Origin: Sodiomyces alkalinus F11
Taxonomy: Eukaryota; Ascomycota; Sordariomycetes; Glomerellales; Plectosphaerellaceae
Direction of reading: 5' to 3'
Assembly: GCF_003711515.1 (NCBI RefSeq)
Contig: NW_021167079.1
Coordinates: forward strand, 3,565,185 to 3,629,184
DNA length: 64,000 bases
Below are positions 32,470 through 44,489 of this stretch, one piece after another (the stretch's first letter is position 1; each line of letters begins with the position of its first letter). Under the pieces are notes generated by a model. The model was not told the DNA's origin, did not search any database, and was given only the letters and a program-made list of their open reading frames with translations. The position numbers and the translations under genes are program-made.

Positions 32470-35400
32470 TTATCCACTAGTTCGTTCCCTTTTATCCCTA
32501 CGTGCGAGGGGCACTACTATATAGAAACTAATATGCCTAGTTATTTACGGCGTAAGATAAGGTCTTTAGCTTCTATAGCCTACTATAAGGTACGCTAAAG
32601 CTTCTGAATAGCTGCCTAGGAGTCACTAAAAATGTAGCATTCTAGGGGCCTCGGCGACTACTCTAGGGCAGCGTGAAGGGCCTAAAGAATAAGGTATCAT
32701 TCAGCGTCCGCGACGTCGGTAACGGCCCCTAAGTTAAAGCCTATAGCTTTATAGGGCCTTCCGGTATTAGTCCACTGTATTATAGCGGCTATAGCCTACG
32801 AGGGTCCTCTAGGGGGCCTAGTAGGGTGGCCTAGGGAGCCGTCGGTATAGAAAATAGCAGCCTATTCCTCTAGGCCTTATTATATTTTAGCGAGGGCTTC
32901 GAGGTAGGCTGTTTTCTGATCGAGGGTATCGGGGCTAGGGCTAGGGCTAGGGTTAGTGGCTATAATTGACCGGTCTTTAGGGAAAAAGGGCCTTAGATCC
33001 GCTAAGGGTTCTGAAGCCTAGGGGGCCTCCTACCTAGCCGAAGGGCCCTCGATATCCTAAGACTAACCTATTAAAGTCGCTGTCTTTAGGCCTAGCCTAA
33101 ATAGCTATGTACTAGGTAGAAGGTTCTATAGCCGGTTAAGGCCTTCGTGGTTTTCGCCTTCGTGGTTTTCGCTTAGTAGGAGATAGCGTCTAATAGGGTG
33201 GTTGGCTAGGAATTTTAAGGTTCTAAAGATATAAAGCCTATTAGACCTAGTTAACCGAACCGCCGCTAGAGAGACTACTGCTTCGAGTTCTAGAGGCCGT
33301 AAAGGGACCCCTCTAAAAGCATCTAAGGCCCGGACTAGGGCCCCGTACTATAATCGTTCTAGACGATCCACAAGGTGTTTTTTCGGTGATTTAGGGTCCT
33401 ACTAGAGCTACGAGCCAAAATCAGCTAAAGAGGCTATACAGGCTATGTATAGCTGCCGTAGAGCCTTAAAGGAACGACCCCTGTATACGCTAGCTAGCCT
33501 ATATAGCGTATTTAAGGCCCCTAAAGCCGAATTTAGTCGTTTTTCGATATAGGGTTTAAAGGATAGCTTAGGATTAAACTAGACCCCTAGCCACCTAATA
33601 GTACCTAGCGCGGGTTTAACTAGGTGCCCCCCTATAATAACCGGAGTATCTTCTTTAGAGCGTCTTCGATAGAAGTGAATAAGCTCTGTTTTTTTAGGGT
33701 CGAAGAGGACTTAGCTAATATTTGCTGCGTCGAAAAGGGAGGCTACGGCCCTTTCTAGGATTTTATAGTTTTTCCTAGTCGACGTAGACGCTGTAGATAG
33801 CTGAAAATCGTCGATATAGGATAACTAAAGACCCTGAAAATCCGGTCCCGTTATAACCTTTCTAATATAAATTAGGAAAAGGATAGGGGAAACCGGGGAG
33901 CCTTATAGAACCCCTATATTTAAGGGGGTAGGCTACTGGACCTGCCCCTTAAAGGCTAGTTGGATTCGCCTATTTTCTGTAAAAGAAGGTACCTATTTAA
34001 CTAGGTTCGAGGGTAGTTAGAGTTTCTAAAGCGTCTTAAGTAGCTAAGGACGGGCGATATAATCGAAGGCTCCTTTAATATCTAAAAATAGCGTAGAAAT
34101 TATAGGATTTTAGCGTGACTTACGCTGTTTTTCGATATAGTGGAGGAGGAGAAGGGCTATATCGATAGTAAAGCGTTATTTTCTTCCCCCTATTTAACTA
34201 GGGTGTAGAAGGTCGTCGCGGGTATTAGCTATAAAGCTAAGCCTAGCAGCTATAACCCTTTCGAGGACTTTACCTAGGCAGTTTAGAAGGGCTATAATCC
34301 TGTAAGACTTAGGATTAGAATAGTCCTTCTTTCCCGACTTCGGTAAAACGACCCCTAGAATTTCTTTCTAGCAGGTAGGGTAGTGGCCTGCTATAAATAG
34401 TGCTAAGTAGGCTTATAAAAAGAACCCGGGGATAACCTTATAGGCCCGCTGGATCGGTTCTACACTAATCCTGTTACGCCCTAGGGCTTTCCCCTTAGTA
34501 GCTCCGAAATTAGCGCGCTATAGTTCGGTAGCCTAAAGGCTAGGCCACTCCCACGGTCTTCGAAGGCCCTTACTGCGTAATCTAGTCAGGCTCTAGGGGC
34601 CGTTCGAAGGGTGGGAGATGCCTAGGCCCCCTAAAGGGCCTGTAGATATAGGGGCTTTAGGGGCGTTAGTGGCGGAAGAAGAAGAAGAAAAGGAAGAAGA
34701 AGGTGTTAGAAAAAGGGTATAAAGTAGGGCGTTATATTTATCTTCGAAGGCGTAGGCCTTCTGCTTCGTAGGCGTTTAAATCGGTGGGATTTTCGCGTTA
34801 AGGCCGCTTTTCGTATAGTTATAGGCCTTAAAGATTTTAGGGCCTTCGGCGTGGGCTAGGAAGGCCTCCTAGTGGTCGTTTTTTTACTATTTTAACCGCC
34901 CGATAGTAGGCGTTTCGAACTTCTTTCCAGGAGGCTTCTAAAGGCGCCTAGGAGGCTAATACCCCCTTTTTTACCTTTCGAAACGCCCTAAAAGCCCTAT
35001 TAGCTAAAGTTTGTAGGGCCTTTAGCTTTTTAGTCTACCACAGCTTCGAACGCCCTACTACCTGTAGCTTAGGCACTAAAGCCTTAAGCGCTAGGGTAAT
35101 AGTATCCGAAAGGCAGCGGCCTAAAGAATCCTAGTCCGAGGCGTTAATAGCCAGTTAAATATCCTGGTTAAGGCTAGGTTCTAGGCTCTTTAGGGTACTA
35201 GAGAATAGGTCCTAATCTGCTAGCTTATAGTTATAGGCCGGCGGGAGAGACCTATTTATAGGACTTTTAGAGCCTAAAATAGTAGCTAAAAGGAGGATAG
35301 CGTGGTGTAGAGAGGTAGTGTTTTCGATATATTCCTACTTATCGAAGCGGAGATAATCGAAGCCGGGCGGGTAAAAGGCTAGGTCTATAACCGACTCTTA

Positions 35401-35950
35401 ACGAAGATTAGACCTAAAAAAGGTCCCCCCGTTTAGGTTAACTTCTTTAGAATCCACTAAATAGATAGCTCCGAGGCTATCTAACTAGTCTACTAAAGCC
35501 TAGGCTCTAATAGAAGCTTAGTTAGTAGTAGCTCCGTTCTACTACTAGTGGTTTCTGTTAAAGTCTCTTACAATACGGGTAGGCTTAGGGACCTATAGGC
35601 CCTATAGCACTCGATCCTCGGTCCAGGGCCGGCTCCTAGGGCCTGAAAAGGAGGCGAAAGAAGAAGAAGAAGAAGAAGTAGAAGAGGTAGAAAGGGTAGG
35701 GCTAGGGGGCCGCCCTCGGCCTGTTATTTCGGGGTCCTATTCTATCTGATTTTAGACGTGTAGAATATAAAAGGTCTATAGATAATAAACCTCTATAATC
35801 TACGCGTCCATATCGTCTAGGAGGTTATCGCTGTCTGAAAAATCGATACTAAAGCCCTTTCTTATATAAGTAAGGACCCTAGGCTTAATAAGGAAGAACT
35901 AGGTTCTTTAGGATATAGGCGTAACGGTGTAGAAAGCAGGGTGGTTCCGA
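32470..35950 (-). pseudogene. LINE 2 ORF2: reverse transcriptase remnant
   Basis: On the minus strand: GSPVSPILFLIYIR, then LSYIDDFQLS with the catalytic YIDD intact at 33818-33807, then KKTELIHFYRR and IRWLGVWFNPKLS, the order found in Tad1-clade RTs. Sequence between 32470 and 33000 lies where an RNase H would be, but I did not verify it. Stops are RIP-type. Confidence 0.8.
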
Positions 35951-35999
35951 ATAAACCACCCTTCTCGTGTCAAGACGCAGGCTAGTTCCTGAATAAGGA

Positions 36000-37806
36000 C
36001 TATATTAGCCAAAGCCTCTAAAGCCTATTCTAGGATAGCCTTTTACGCCGGGGCCTGTTTATGGACGTTATATTAAATAAACCGGATATCTTTCGAACTA
36101 AAAGGCCCTTTATTTATAGAACTTAGGGTTTTCTAGCTTAAAAGACCTCGTGGTCCCTACTAAAGGGGGGGTGATCTCCCTTGTAGTTATAGCACTGATA
36201 GGTCTTATACTCGTAGTCTCCGTATTCTTTATACTCGTTATAGTAGTGGTATTCCTCCCTATAGCCTTTAACAGTATAGATAGGGCGGGAAACTAGGCCT
36301 TTATAGGTCTCTCGCGTATACCCGAATTTCCAGCAGTTAGAGTACTAGGTTCTAGGGGTTATAGGCCTATATTTATAGACCTTTAGCCGCTAGCCGGCTA
36401 TATAAAGCCCCTGTTTTAGGCAGTACTTCTATTCTTTAGTGGAGGGCATAGAAATAACCACTATACCGTAAAACACGTTTAGAGCCCCTAACCACCGAGG
36501 CTTCCTTATTACCCTGATAGGGTTAAAGGTGCCGATTTCCGTGGCTAGGTCCTATAGACCTAGGCTCTGTCATAGGCTTCGGTTAAGGGCCTCTTACGGC
36601 GGCTCGGAGGGGTCGGTTAGAGGGGTATCGCCACTCCTAAAGGCTTTAGAGGGCACCTATTTAATAATACGTTTAAACCAGTCACCTATAGGCTAGGGGG
36701 GCTAGAGGGGGAGGTTTAGCTCTTTAAACCACTGATTCTGCGAGTCTAGGAGTTATTAAACGCTGTATTTCGACCCCGGGATTAAAATAAGGTTCCTGTT
36801 AGTCGACCGGCTAATAGCCGTAACTGCAGGGAATTTTAGGGGCTTATTAAGCTCGTTCCGAAGCGCGAGGGGGTCGAAGTTATCCCTAGGAATCGCTGCC
36901 CCTGCCGTAGGTTAAAGGATAACCTTAGGGACCTTTTTAGGGTCTATAGGGAGGTGTGCTAGGGGGGTCTAGGCCTAGGCCGTAGGTGCTAGAGCCTCTA
37001 AAATAGGGGCCTAGGGTGCTATAGGGCCTTTCTTCCCCCTTTATAGCCTCGATATAAAGGGGTTTAGGCTGTTCTATAAGCCTACAAACTGCCTAGGCTA
37101 GTTCGTCGACCTTCTATTCGAGTGTAGGAGGCTGGGGGGCCTCTAGAACTCCGTGGATAGTAGATTTAAGCCCTACAGATAGGGCTTTAATCTTAGGGGT
37201 AGGGTCGAGGGTATAGGCCTGTTAAAGTCGCTAAAAAGCCTATTAGAGTAGTTCCTTAGCCTATACCTTACTAGCCGAACTAATCGACTTCTAGGGCTTA
37301 GCCGAGGTTTCTCTAGGGGCTTTAGCTGTTCCGGGCGCCTTTTTAGCCTATTTAGAGCCTAAAAGGCTCGGTTTTTTAGTAGGGGGGGCCCTAGAAGCAG
37401 GGGGTGCCCTAGAGGGTATTTCGAAAGCGCCTTTGGCTTCCGAGTCCGCGGGGGATTCGATTCGGGTCCTAGAAAAACGTCTAGGGGTAGGTGTGGAAGG
37501 GCTAAGGTGCCTTTTCGAATTTAGAGGCGTAGCGAGGGTTAAATCCTCTATAATAGAGGTATTACCCATATCTACCTCCCCTAGGCCCTCTATAGTTATA
37601 GGGGCCTTAGGGGGGGCGTTAGGGCTATTAGGGGCCTTAGGGGCCTTATTATGGCTAGCGTTATGGCTAGTGGGTTATTGGTTATGGCGTTGTGGTTGGG
37701 TGGAGGTCGGGGGTGCAGCTCTACGCGGCTGCTTTGTCAGCGTGGGCGCACGGGCCACGTTAGACTTTTCCCCCGTACGCGGGGGAGCAGGCCCGTTTCC
37801 AGGCAT
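36000..37806 (-). pseudogene. LINE 2 ORF1 remnant with unmutated 5' end
   Basis: Starts ATGCCTGGAAAC at 37806 on the minus strand and reads MPGNGPAPPRTGEKSNVARA for its first 20 residues without damage; the open piece at 37569-37348 is in the same frame. From about 37660 downstream, RIP stops set in. Pro/Arg/Lys-rich N-terminus fits an RNA-binding ORF1. A zinc-knuckle-like region may lie near 36180-36330. Confidence 0.65.
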
Positions 37807-38259
37807 TTTCGCACTTATAATACGCCTAAATTAGCGCCTGCGCGGTATAGGGCTATATATAGGCGTATAGAACTTGAAAAGAGCTATCGATTGATATAGG
37901 GTTTAAGTGGTTTAGGGCGTTTGCGCGTAAATCGTAGGTTCCCCCACATGAGTTATAAGAAGGATAATATTGTTATATATCCTTGAGGCAAAGCTCTAAA
38001 AATAACTTAAATGGCTTAAACAGCCGAAAAGCTTAAAAAACGCGTAAAAACGTAAAGAGCTCGAAAATAACGTTAAAATCCTTTTATATGTATTATTAGT
38101 TAGGCACTTTAAAGGCTATAAGCTAATTCGTACTCTTTTTCTATTTTCCATAATAACCTTCTTAGAAGAATAAATACCGATACTTCGAATTAACTACTAT
38201 GCTAATCGTTCTCCCGAATATATACTATAGCGAAATAATAAACAAGCTATCCAAATAAT

Positions 38260-38344
38260 AATCCCCTCGCGTTATCAATCCCCTCGCGTTATCAATCCCC
38301 TCGCGTTATCAATCCCCTCGCGTTATCAATCCCCTCGCGTTATT
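38260..38344. repeat. 17-bp tandem repeat, five units
   Basis: Unit aatcccctcgcgttatc, four perfect copies and a fifth with C-to-T at its last base. The units keep CA (tcaat) though the DNA on both sides is RIP-mutated. No role known. Confidence 0.95.
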
Positions 38345-39000
38345 AATCTAATTCGATAGGGTACTTAGTAGTATGACGATAAGATAAGGTCCGAAATCCC
38401 TCGCGATCTCGTATATCTATATGAGCTCTTTAAGTCAGTAGTTATACGTCGTGTCGCTAGTAGAGCTATAGTTAATTAGGGGAGAGTCGAATCTGGCCTT
38501 ATCTCTAAGCGCCTTACTATTAAGGCCGCCTTTAGCGTGTTAATTAGTTTAACGAGGCCGTTTAGAGTAGTCTATTGCTTTTCGCGATAGTAACGAATTA
38601 GGACTAATAGCAGATTAGGTCCGCGACCTATGCTCCTATCTCTAAGGGCCTTACTATTGTGGCTAATATTATAGTTAGATAAACAAATACTAATTAATCA
38701 GTTATCTATATAGATATCTAATATCTCTAGGTCTTTACAGATCGTCTCTTATTACGTTCATAGCACCTATCGGGGCTTTATCGCCTTTTATAAACTGTCT
38801 TTATCACTAACGGCTTTAGACTAACGCCTACGGTTATACCTTAATAATCTATCGGCCTTTTAGCTCATTATTAGGAATAGACTATATTATCCTTATCTCT
38901 GCTATATTCAGTCTCCTAGCTAAGCTAGTCCTTAACCGTTAAGTTAGTAGTTTATGGGTACATAAGGCCTTTTCTATTATCTATAATAGTAGAGCTAAAC
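38345..39000. other. RIP-mutated stretch, no domain recognised
   Basis: Contains a loosely repeated block (tctctaagcgccttacta near 38500 and a related one near 38638). Could be the 3' part of copia family B or a separate element; no LTR B sequence is found here. Confidence 0.4.
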
Positions 39001-40750
39001 TATACTATAAGAATTACATAGTTTACAGACGTATAACGCCTAGCTATTCTACGATCTCTCGGTATTTTTATCTATAGAGCGCCTTTATAAGGCTATCCGT
39101 AGCTATATCTTTCGTGCTAATATATTAAAGGTTAAATTACCCTCTCTCGGTCTATTAGATAATCTATTTATACCGGGTATTAATATAACCTGTTCTTATA
39201 GAGTTAAGTGTATTTAGAACCTAGCTTAGAGCTCCTATGCTATCGGTTATTAATAGTAAAGGTCTCTTAATCGTCGAAAAAACTATAGCAGTAACTATCT
39301 TCGTAATCTATTAGAGGTTTAGCGGTACTAGCACGACGTTAATAGATTCAGCCTCTATTATTCTAAGGGCTACGAAAGGCTGCTTCTTAGTCTTCTATAT
39401 AATAGGTCCTCTAGCTAAAAATACTATATATTCTCTAGTTAAGGTCCTTTCGACTATATCTACGTGGACAGTATCTATTACTACGTATAAGCCGCGTGAT
39501 AGACTATCTCCATACTACTTACCTCTAAAGATAATAGTATAATCTAATATTCCTTTAATATACCGAAGGAGGTACTTTAAGGCTACTTAGTATATTACCG
39601 TAGGGCCGGAATTCACCTCGTATAGCTTAGAGACAGCGAAGGTAATATCAGGCCTTATACTATAAGCGAGGTAGTTTAAGCCGCCTATTTATTAAAGGTA
39701 TTCGGGCCTAGTTTACTTATTATAACCTTTAGGATCTATAGATATATTAGGTTTAAAGCTATTAGGTAGTAGCCTTTAGGCTATGTTATAATCTTTTATC
39801 TTAAGCCTCTTTAGGGCCTTTAGGGCGTATTATTATTAATTAATTATAAGTATTCTTACGACTCTATTCCTCGTGATTATAAAGCTAAGAAACTCCTTTA
39901 TATCACCTAGATCCTCAAGGGCATAGGCCTTTACTAGTTCCTGCTGTACTATCATAATAGCCACCTTACCTAGTACCATAATGTAAATATCGTCGACGTA
40001 GATTAGGATAACCACCCTTATAGTCTTATTAATTAGAATACACCTATTATAATCCAGCGGTTCGAAACTAAGGTCCTTTATATACTTTGCGATATATCGA
40101 AACCACTATAACGGCGCTTCCTTTATACTATAAAAGGGCTTCTTTAGAAGGAAGACCTTACCTAGGGATATAGGTAAACCTGTTAGTTAACTAATAAACA
40201 CCTATATATAGGGTAGTGTCTTTATCATTAGGAAGACGGTATTATAATCGAAGCTCTTATACTCTAGGTTCTTGAATGTAACCACTACTAAAAAGGTTCT
40301 GAGTAAGGCTATTTCGATAATTATAGTATATAGATCCTATACCACCTAGTAAGCCCTATACCTAATAAGGTTACCATATTCGTCGTATTTATCGTTAAAT
40401 ACCTATTTACCTAGAAGGACTCTAACACTTTAGACTTTATCGATAAGCTCCTATACTTAGCATTCGTTTAGAGCCTTAAACTATTATTCTATAGCTGGCT
40501 TATAGGGTACATTAAAGGCTTTATAGTAGGCAGCCTCTTTATAGGTATAAGGCGTTTATATACGGCTCTCGACTATCTAGGAGACTTCTTCTATTATAAA
40601 GCATATAACTAACTTCTCTCGCTAATTAAGGGAATCCGGGGATATTAACTATATTACTTTGTTAATTATAGGTTCTAGGGTAGTAATCTTAGCTTCCGAC
40701 TCCCCCGTAGGGGGACTACCCTATAATGCTTCCTGCCATTAACTTTTACC

Positions 40751-41027
40751 TGTCGCACGTCACAATAGCACTTGTATAATTAACTTAGTAGAGTAGAAAT
40801 CTCGTATATATATATATTATATTAAGTTATATCTATATAAGTTTCTTATACCCTTAATTTAGGTAGTAAAGACTCTGTTATAGTTACTATATTATTTGGA
40901 TCCTATCCGGTCTTTTCCGGTATCCTCCCTTATTATATTCTAATACCTGAGGTCCCCGAGATCCAAAGCCCTTAGTTAGGCATAGATCCCCTAGGGACCA
41001 CGTTGTGGTCCGTGTGCCTATACGATA
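40751..41027 (-). mobile_element. Solo LTR of copia family A inside copia family B
   Basis: 277 bp whose reverse complement matches the family A LTRs (tcgtataggcacacgg to acgtgcgaca). The target duplication ttacc is perfect (40746-40750 and 41028-41032). It splits the family B pol between the integrase and RT parts. Internal sequence was lost by LTR-LTR recombination. Confidence 0.93.
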
Positions 41028-44000
41028 TTACCTTATATTAGTTATTAAGGCTATTAAGTGATAGTGATAACAATATCAATAATTACCTTATCTAGATAAA
41101 TATCTACGTTAACTAATACTGTTTTATAGTCTAGTATGGATTAAGATAAATCTGCTTAATTATTCTCTACGAACTTAAAATCTCTTACCTGTAGTACTCG
41201 TTCGAGTTCTAGTACTTAAACGCTATAAATATATCTATAGATAGAGTCGTATCCTACTAGTTTACGTTTCTAGGCCCTTGAATACTATCTTATTAGCTTT
41301 AGGCGGCTTAAGATATCCCTTTTTATAAATGTAGGCTATATAGCTAGATATCCTTACATATTAGATATAGGGCTTCTATTAGTCTTTTAGATATTTAAGG
41401 GCTCTAGCGGCCTTTTCGTGAGGGCTTAGTCTTAGGAGGACTCCCCCCTATATGGGTAAAAGGTTTGATATCTTTGCTAAGGTCTTAAGGGTATAAGCCT
41501 AGATTTATTCGGGTAACCTATTAATAATAATAAGGGTACGGGTTATTTCTTTAACAATACCTCTAGCCCTTTCTCCTTTAGCGTTCTGCACTAGGGTATA
41601 GACAGCTATAAAGAGAATTATAATTCTATCTTTCTTAAGCTTATTATATAGCTTATCGTTATTAAACTCTCCTTTATTATCGCTAAGTAAAGTTCTAATC
41701 TAGAGCCTAGTCTATTTCTCCTATATAGTCTTAAACGCTTTGATCCCCGTAGCTACTATCTTACTGTTTTTATCTTATAACCACCTTAGATAATAGTAGC
41801 CAGTATATTATTCCACCTAGTAAATAGCGTATCTATACCCTCTAAAGGTAATAGGCTTAATCTCGATAAGGTCTATATTAAACTCCCTAGGCGTTAATAG
41901 GATAGCAGGTTTAATCCTTAATAGTTATTGCTTAGGCTTAGCGAGGTGATAAGCCTCGTAATAGAACGCCTTTACTTAGGCGTTATTAAATTAGATACCT
42001 ATAGCTTTATAGGTCTTAACGATCTTATATTTACGGATATAGCTAAGCCTCTTATACTACGTTATAAAATCGGCTTTTAGGTATTTCATACTAGTAGCTA
42101 CGTAGGCGAGGGTATTAGCTATATTATACCCACCTTCTACTTATTTATCTACCTAGACTACTATAATGTCTTTATTCTAGTTAATCTTCACGAGTTATCG
42201 ACTCGTTACCTTATAGAAAAGGGTTTATTATTTATTACTATAACCGATTCCTTAACTACGTAGGTATCCTAAAGATAAAAGGTTTACTAGGGTATTTAGA
42301 GAGTACTATACGTAGGTAATAGTCTATTCGTGGACGTTATCTTCCGGGTCTTTAGTCTTAAAGAAGGTAGATCCTACGCCTAGTAATCGTGAGCTATTAC
42401 TATCTATAACCTTTGTAAAAGGTAGATTATCTCTTAGGGTATAGTCCTTAAACTATTTAAGGTCGTTAAAGGTACTAACTTAATATCCTAAGTCCTAGAC
42501 GATTTCGTTAGAGGACACGGCGGATATAACTATACGTGCTAAGAGGGCTTTATATAGTGACTATTAAGTAAAGGCGGAACCTCTAGACTTAACTTTAACG
42601 TCTCTAGTATCTTTAGGTTTATTAGTAGAACCGGTAATAGACGTGGAGGGCTTATCGTCGTCCCTCCTGAACTTAGGGACCTTCCCTGTTTTCTTCTACT
42701 CGCTATATTTCTTTTAGAAGATATACTGTATCTTATCTAGTACAGTATTAGGATATACTAGGAAGGACTTACGTATCTAATAATAACCTTTATAGATTTT
42801 ATATAAAGGGAGGTCGTTATTTCTATTATTATTAGACTAGTTATTACTAGACTAGTTAGTAGATTATAAGAGTTAGGAGATAACCACCGTGTTAATAGAT
42901 AATATCTTAAAATCCGTAGCTCTAGCCTTAAGTTAAAGGGTATCGATAAGGTTCCGCTAGCTAATAGTCTTCTTACTAAGATAATATTCTACGAGGGCTA
43001 GGTATGTACCTTTAATAGTAGTGGTAACTATATAGACGTCTTTCTTATTATTAGCTAAGCTAATCTGGTTATCTAACTGCTTCTTAATAGCGTATATCAT
43101 TTATAGATACTAAGAGGTTGACTTAAAGTCTTTAACCTTTATAGTGTTCTATTCCTTAACGAGCGGCTTAGTTATTTCTTCTAACACTAGTAGGAATCTC
43201 TCTTTAACTACTTACAGCAGTTAGTAAGGGTCTATATTATCCTTATTCCACTCAGATGCCTCTAGACGTAGCTTAAGGGGCTTAATTACGGCTAGCAGGG
43301 CGCTATAGACTATTACTTGTTATTAGTTTATAGCTATATCGTGGAAGTAACCTTAGGGATAATTAAACGTAGTTAGTAAATTATAACTAACTAACTAGGC
43401 CTTACTTTATACTCGTAGTCTGTATAGTTAGTATGCTCTTTAAGAATATGGAACTTAATCTATATAGATTATATCTTAAGGCTGCTTATCAGGCTATTAA
43501 TAAAGTCCTATAGGTTAATAGTTTACTGTTAATACTACTAGGCATAATCCTTTTCTGGTATAGGGGGGTTAGTAAAGGTAGTTTGTTAACCTATCTTAGG
43601 AGCACCGAAAAGAGGGCCGAACGACTACTTAAGGGCATCTCCAACGTTTCGGGGATCTATTATTAGTTATTTCTAAGAGTATAGATAAGATTTCCTAGTT
43701 ACTCCAGGCCGCTTTTTATATCTTCCTTACTTATAGCTTCTTTTCCTTTCAATTATTAGGCGGATTATTACTAAGCTATCTTAGCCTTAACCTTATCTTA
43801 TAGTTTAGTCTTATCGTAGATTAATTCTTTCTCGGGAACAATGTTAAGAGACTACTGCGCCCTTAAGGGGCTAGGCTAGAAGTTCGGCCTCTGTCTCGCT
43901 ATTATAGAACACGTTATAGATTTTAACGCGATTTATTGGGAAACCTAGGTCGAAGTTAATAGATTATAAGATCCTACGATTAAGAGGGTATATAAAATAA

Positions 44001-44068
44001 TATAATTAATCCTCTCTTTAGTTAGTAATTAATAAAATTTACTCTATGGACAATAGGGGCTTATAACC

Positions 44069-44189
44069 TAAATTATATATATAGAAACAAAGCTGTCTAT
44101 AATAGGTTCCTCTGCTAAAGCCTCGAGGTTTAGCTACCTAGATACGGCAACCTAGTTAGTTGGCCGTGGGCACGGACCACCACCGCAAC
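44069..44189 (-). repeat. 5' LTR of copia family B (121 bp)
   Basis: Short LTR bounded by the primer-site-like ggcttataac on its left and by GCAACA on its right. Its length equals that of the solo LTR at 24511-25061 after the TRIM is removed. Confidence 0.8.
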
Positions 44190-44210
44190 ATTACGGAGTA
44201 GGTATACAAG

Positions 44211-44485
44211 GTATCGTATAGGCAGGCCTATAACGTTGTCTATAGAGGATCTAGAGGGGATCCACTCCCTAACTAAGGGCTTCGGGCCTCGGGTATTAGG
44301 ATATAATAGGGGCGGATACCGGAAAAGACCGGATAGGATCGAAATAATATAGTACCCATCACAGAGTCTTCACCACCTAAATTAAGGGTATAAAAGACTT
44401 ATACAGATATAACTTAATATAATACACACACACGAGATTTCTGCTCTACTAAGTTAATTATCTAAGTGCTATTTAACTTGCGATA
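44211..44485 (+). repeat. 5' LTR of copia A copy 2
   Basis: Starts TATCGTATAGGC and ends TTGCGATA, the RIP forms of TGTCGCATGGGC and TGCGACA. The primer-site-like sequence follows directly. Confidence 0.9.
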
Positions 44486-44489
44486 GTTA

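Larger units (their letters stand above)
32432..37990 (-). mobile_element. Second non-LTR retrotransposon (LINE 2), minus strand
   Basis: The reverse strand gives ORF1 from the ATG at 37806 and ORF2 with RT (YIDD at 33807-33818). The 3' end is marked by a run of GAT/AAT triplets at 32432-32453, i.e. (TTA)n in element sense, similar to the triplet tails of some LINEs. The 5' limit is uncertain. RT differs from LINE 1 in sequence, so this is another family. Confidence 0.8.
39000..44189 (-). mobile_element. Ty1/copia retrotransposon family B, minus strand, 3' end missing
   Basis: The minus strand gives integrase around 41700-42300 (FYYEAYHLAKPKQQ, REFNIDLIEIKPI, EQYTGYYYLRWL) and RT with YVDD intact at 40000-39989 (ILIYVDDIYIMV). 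The 5' LTR is 44069-44189, 121 bp, starting TGTTGCGGTGG in element sense. A half-tRNA(iMet)-like site (gttataagccc, complement of 44057-44067) follows it. No matching LTR was found on the left, so the 3' end is lost or too changed. A family A solo LTR sits inside. Confidence 0.82.

Noticed and set aside
37433..37899. Plus-strand open frames with hydrophobic translation
   Set aside because: They are shadows of LINE 2 ORF1, which reads on the minus strand from 37806.
38260..38344. CRISPR-like array
   Set aside because: Units are directly adjacent with no spacers, and the DNA is fungal nuclear.
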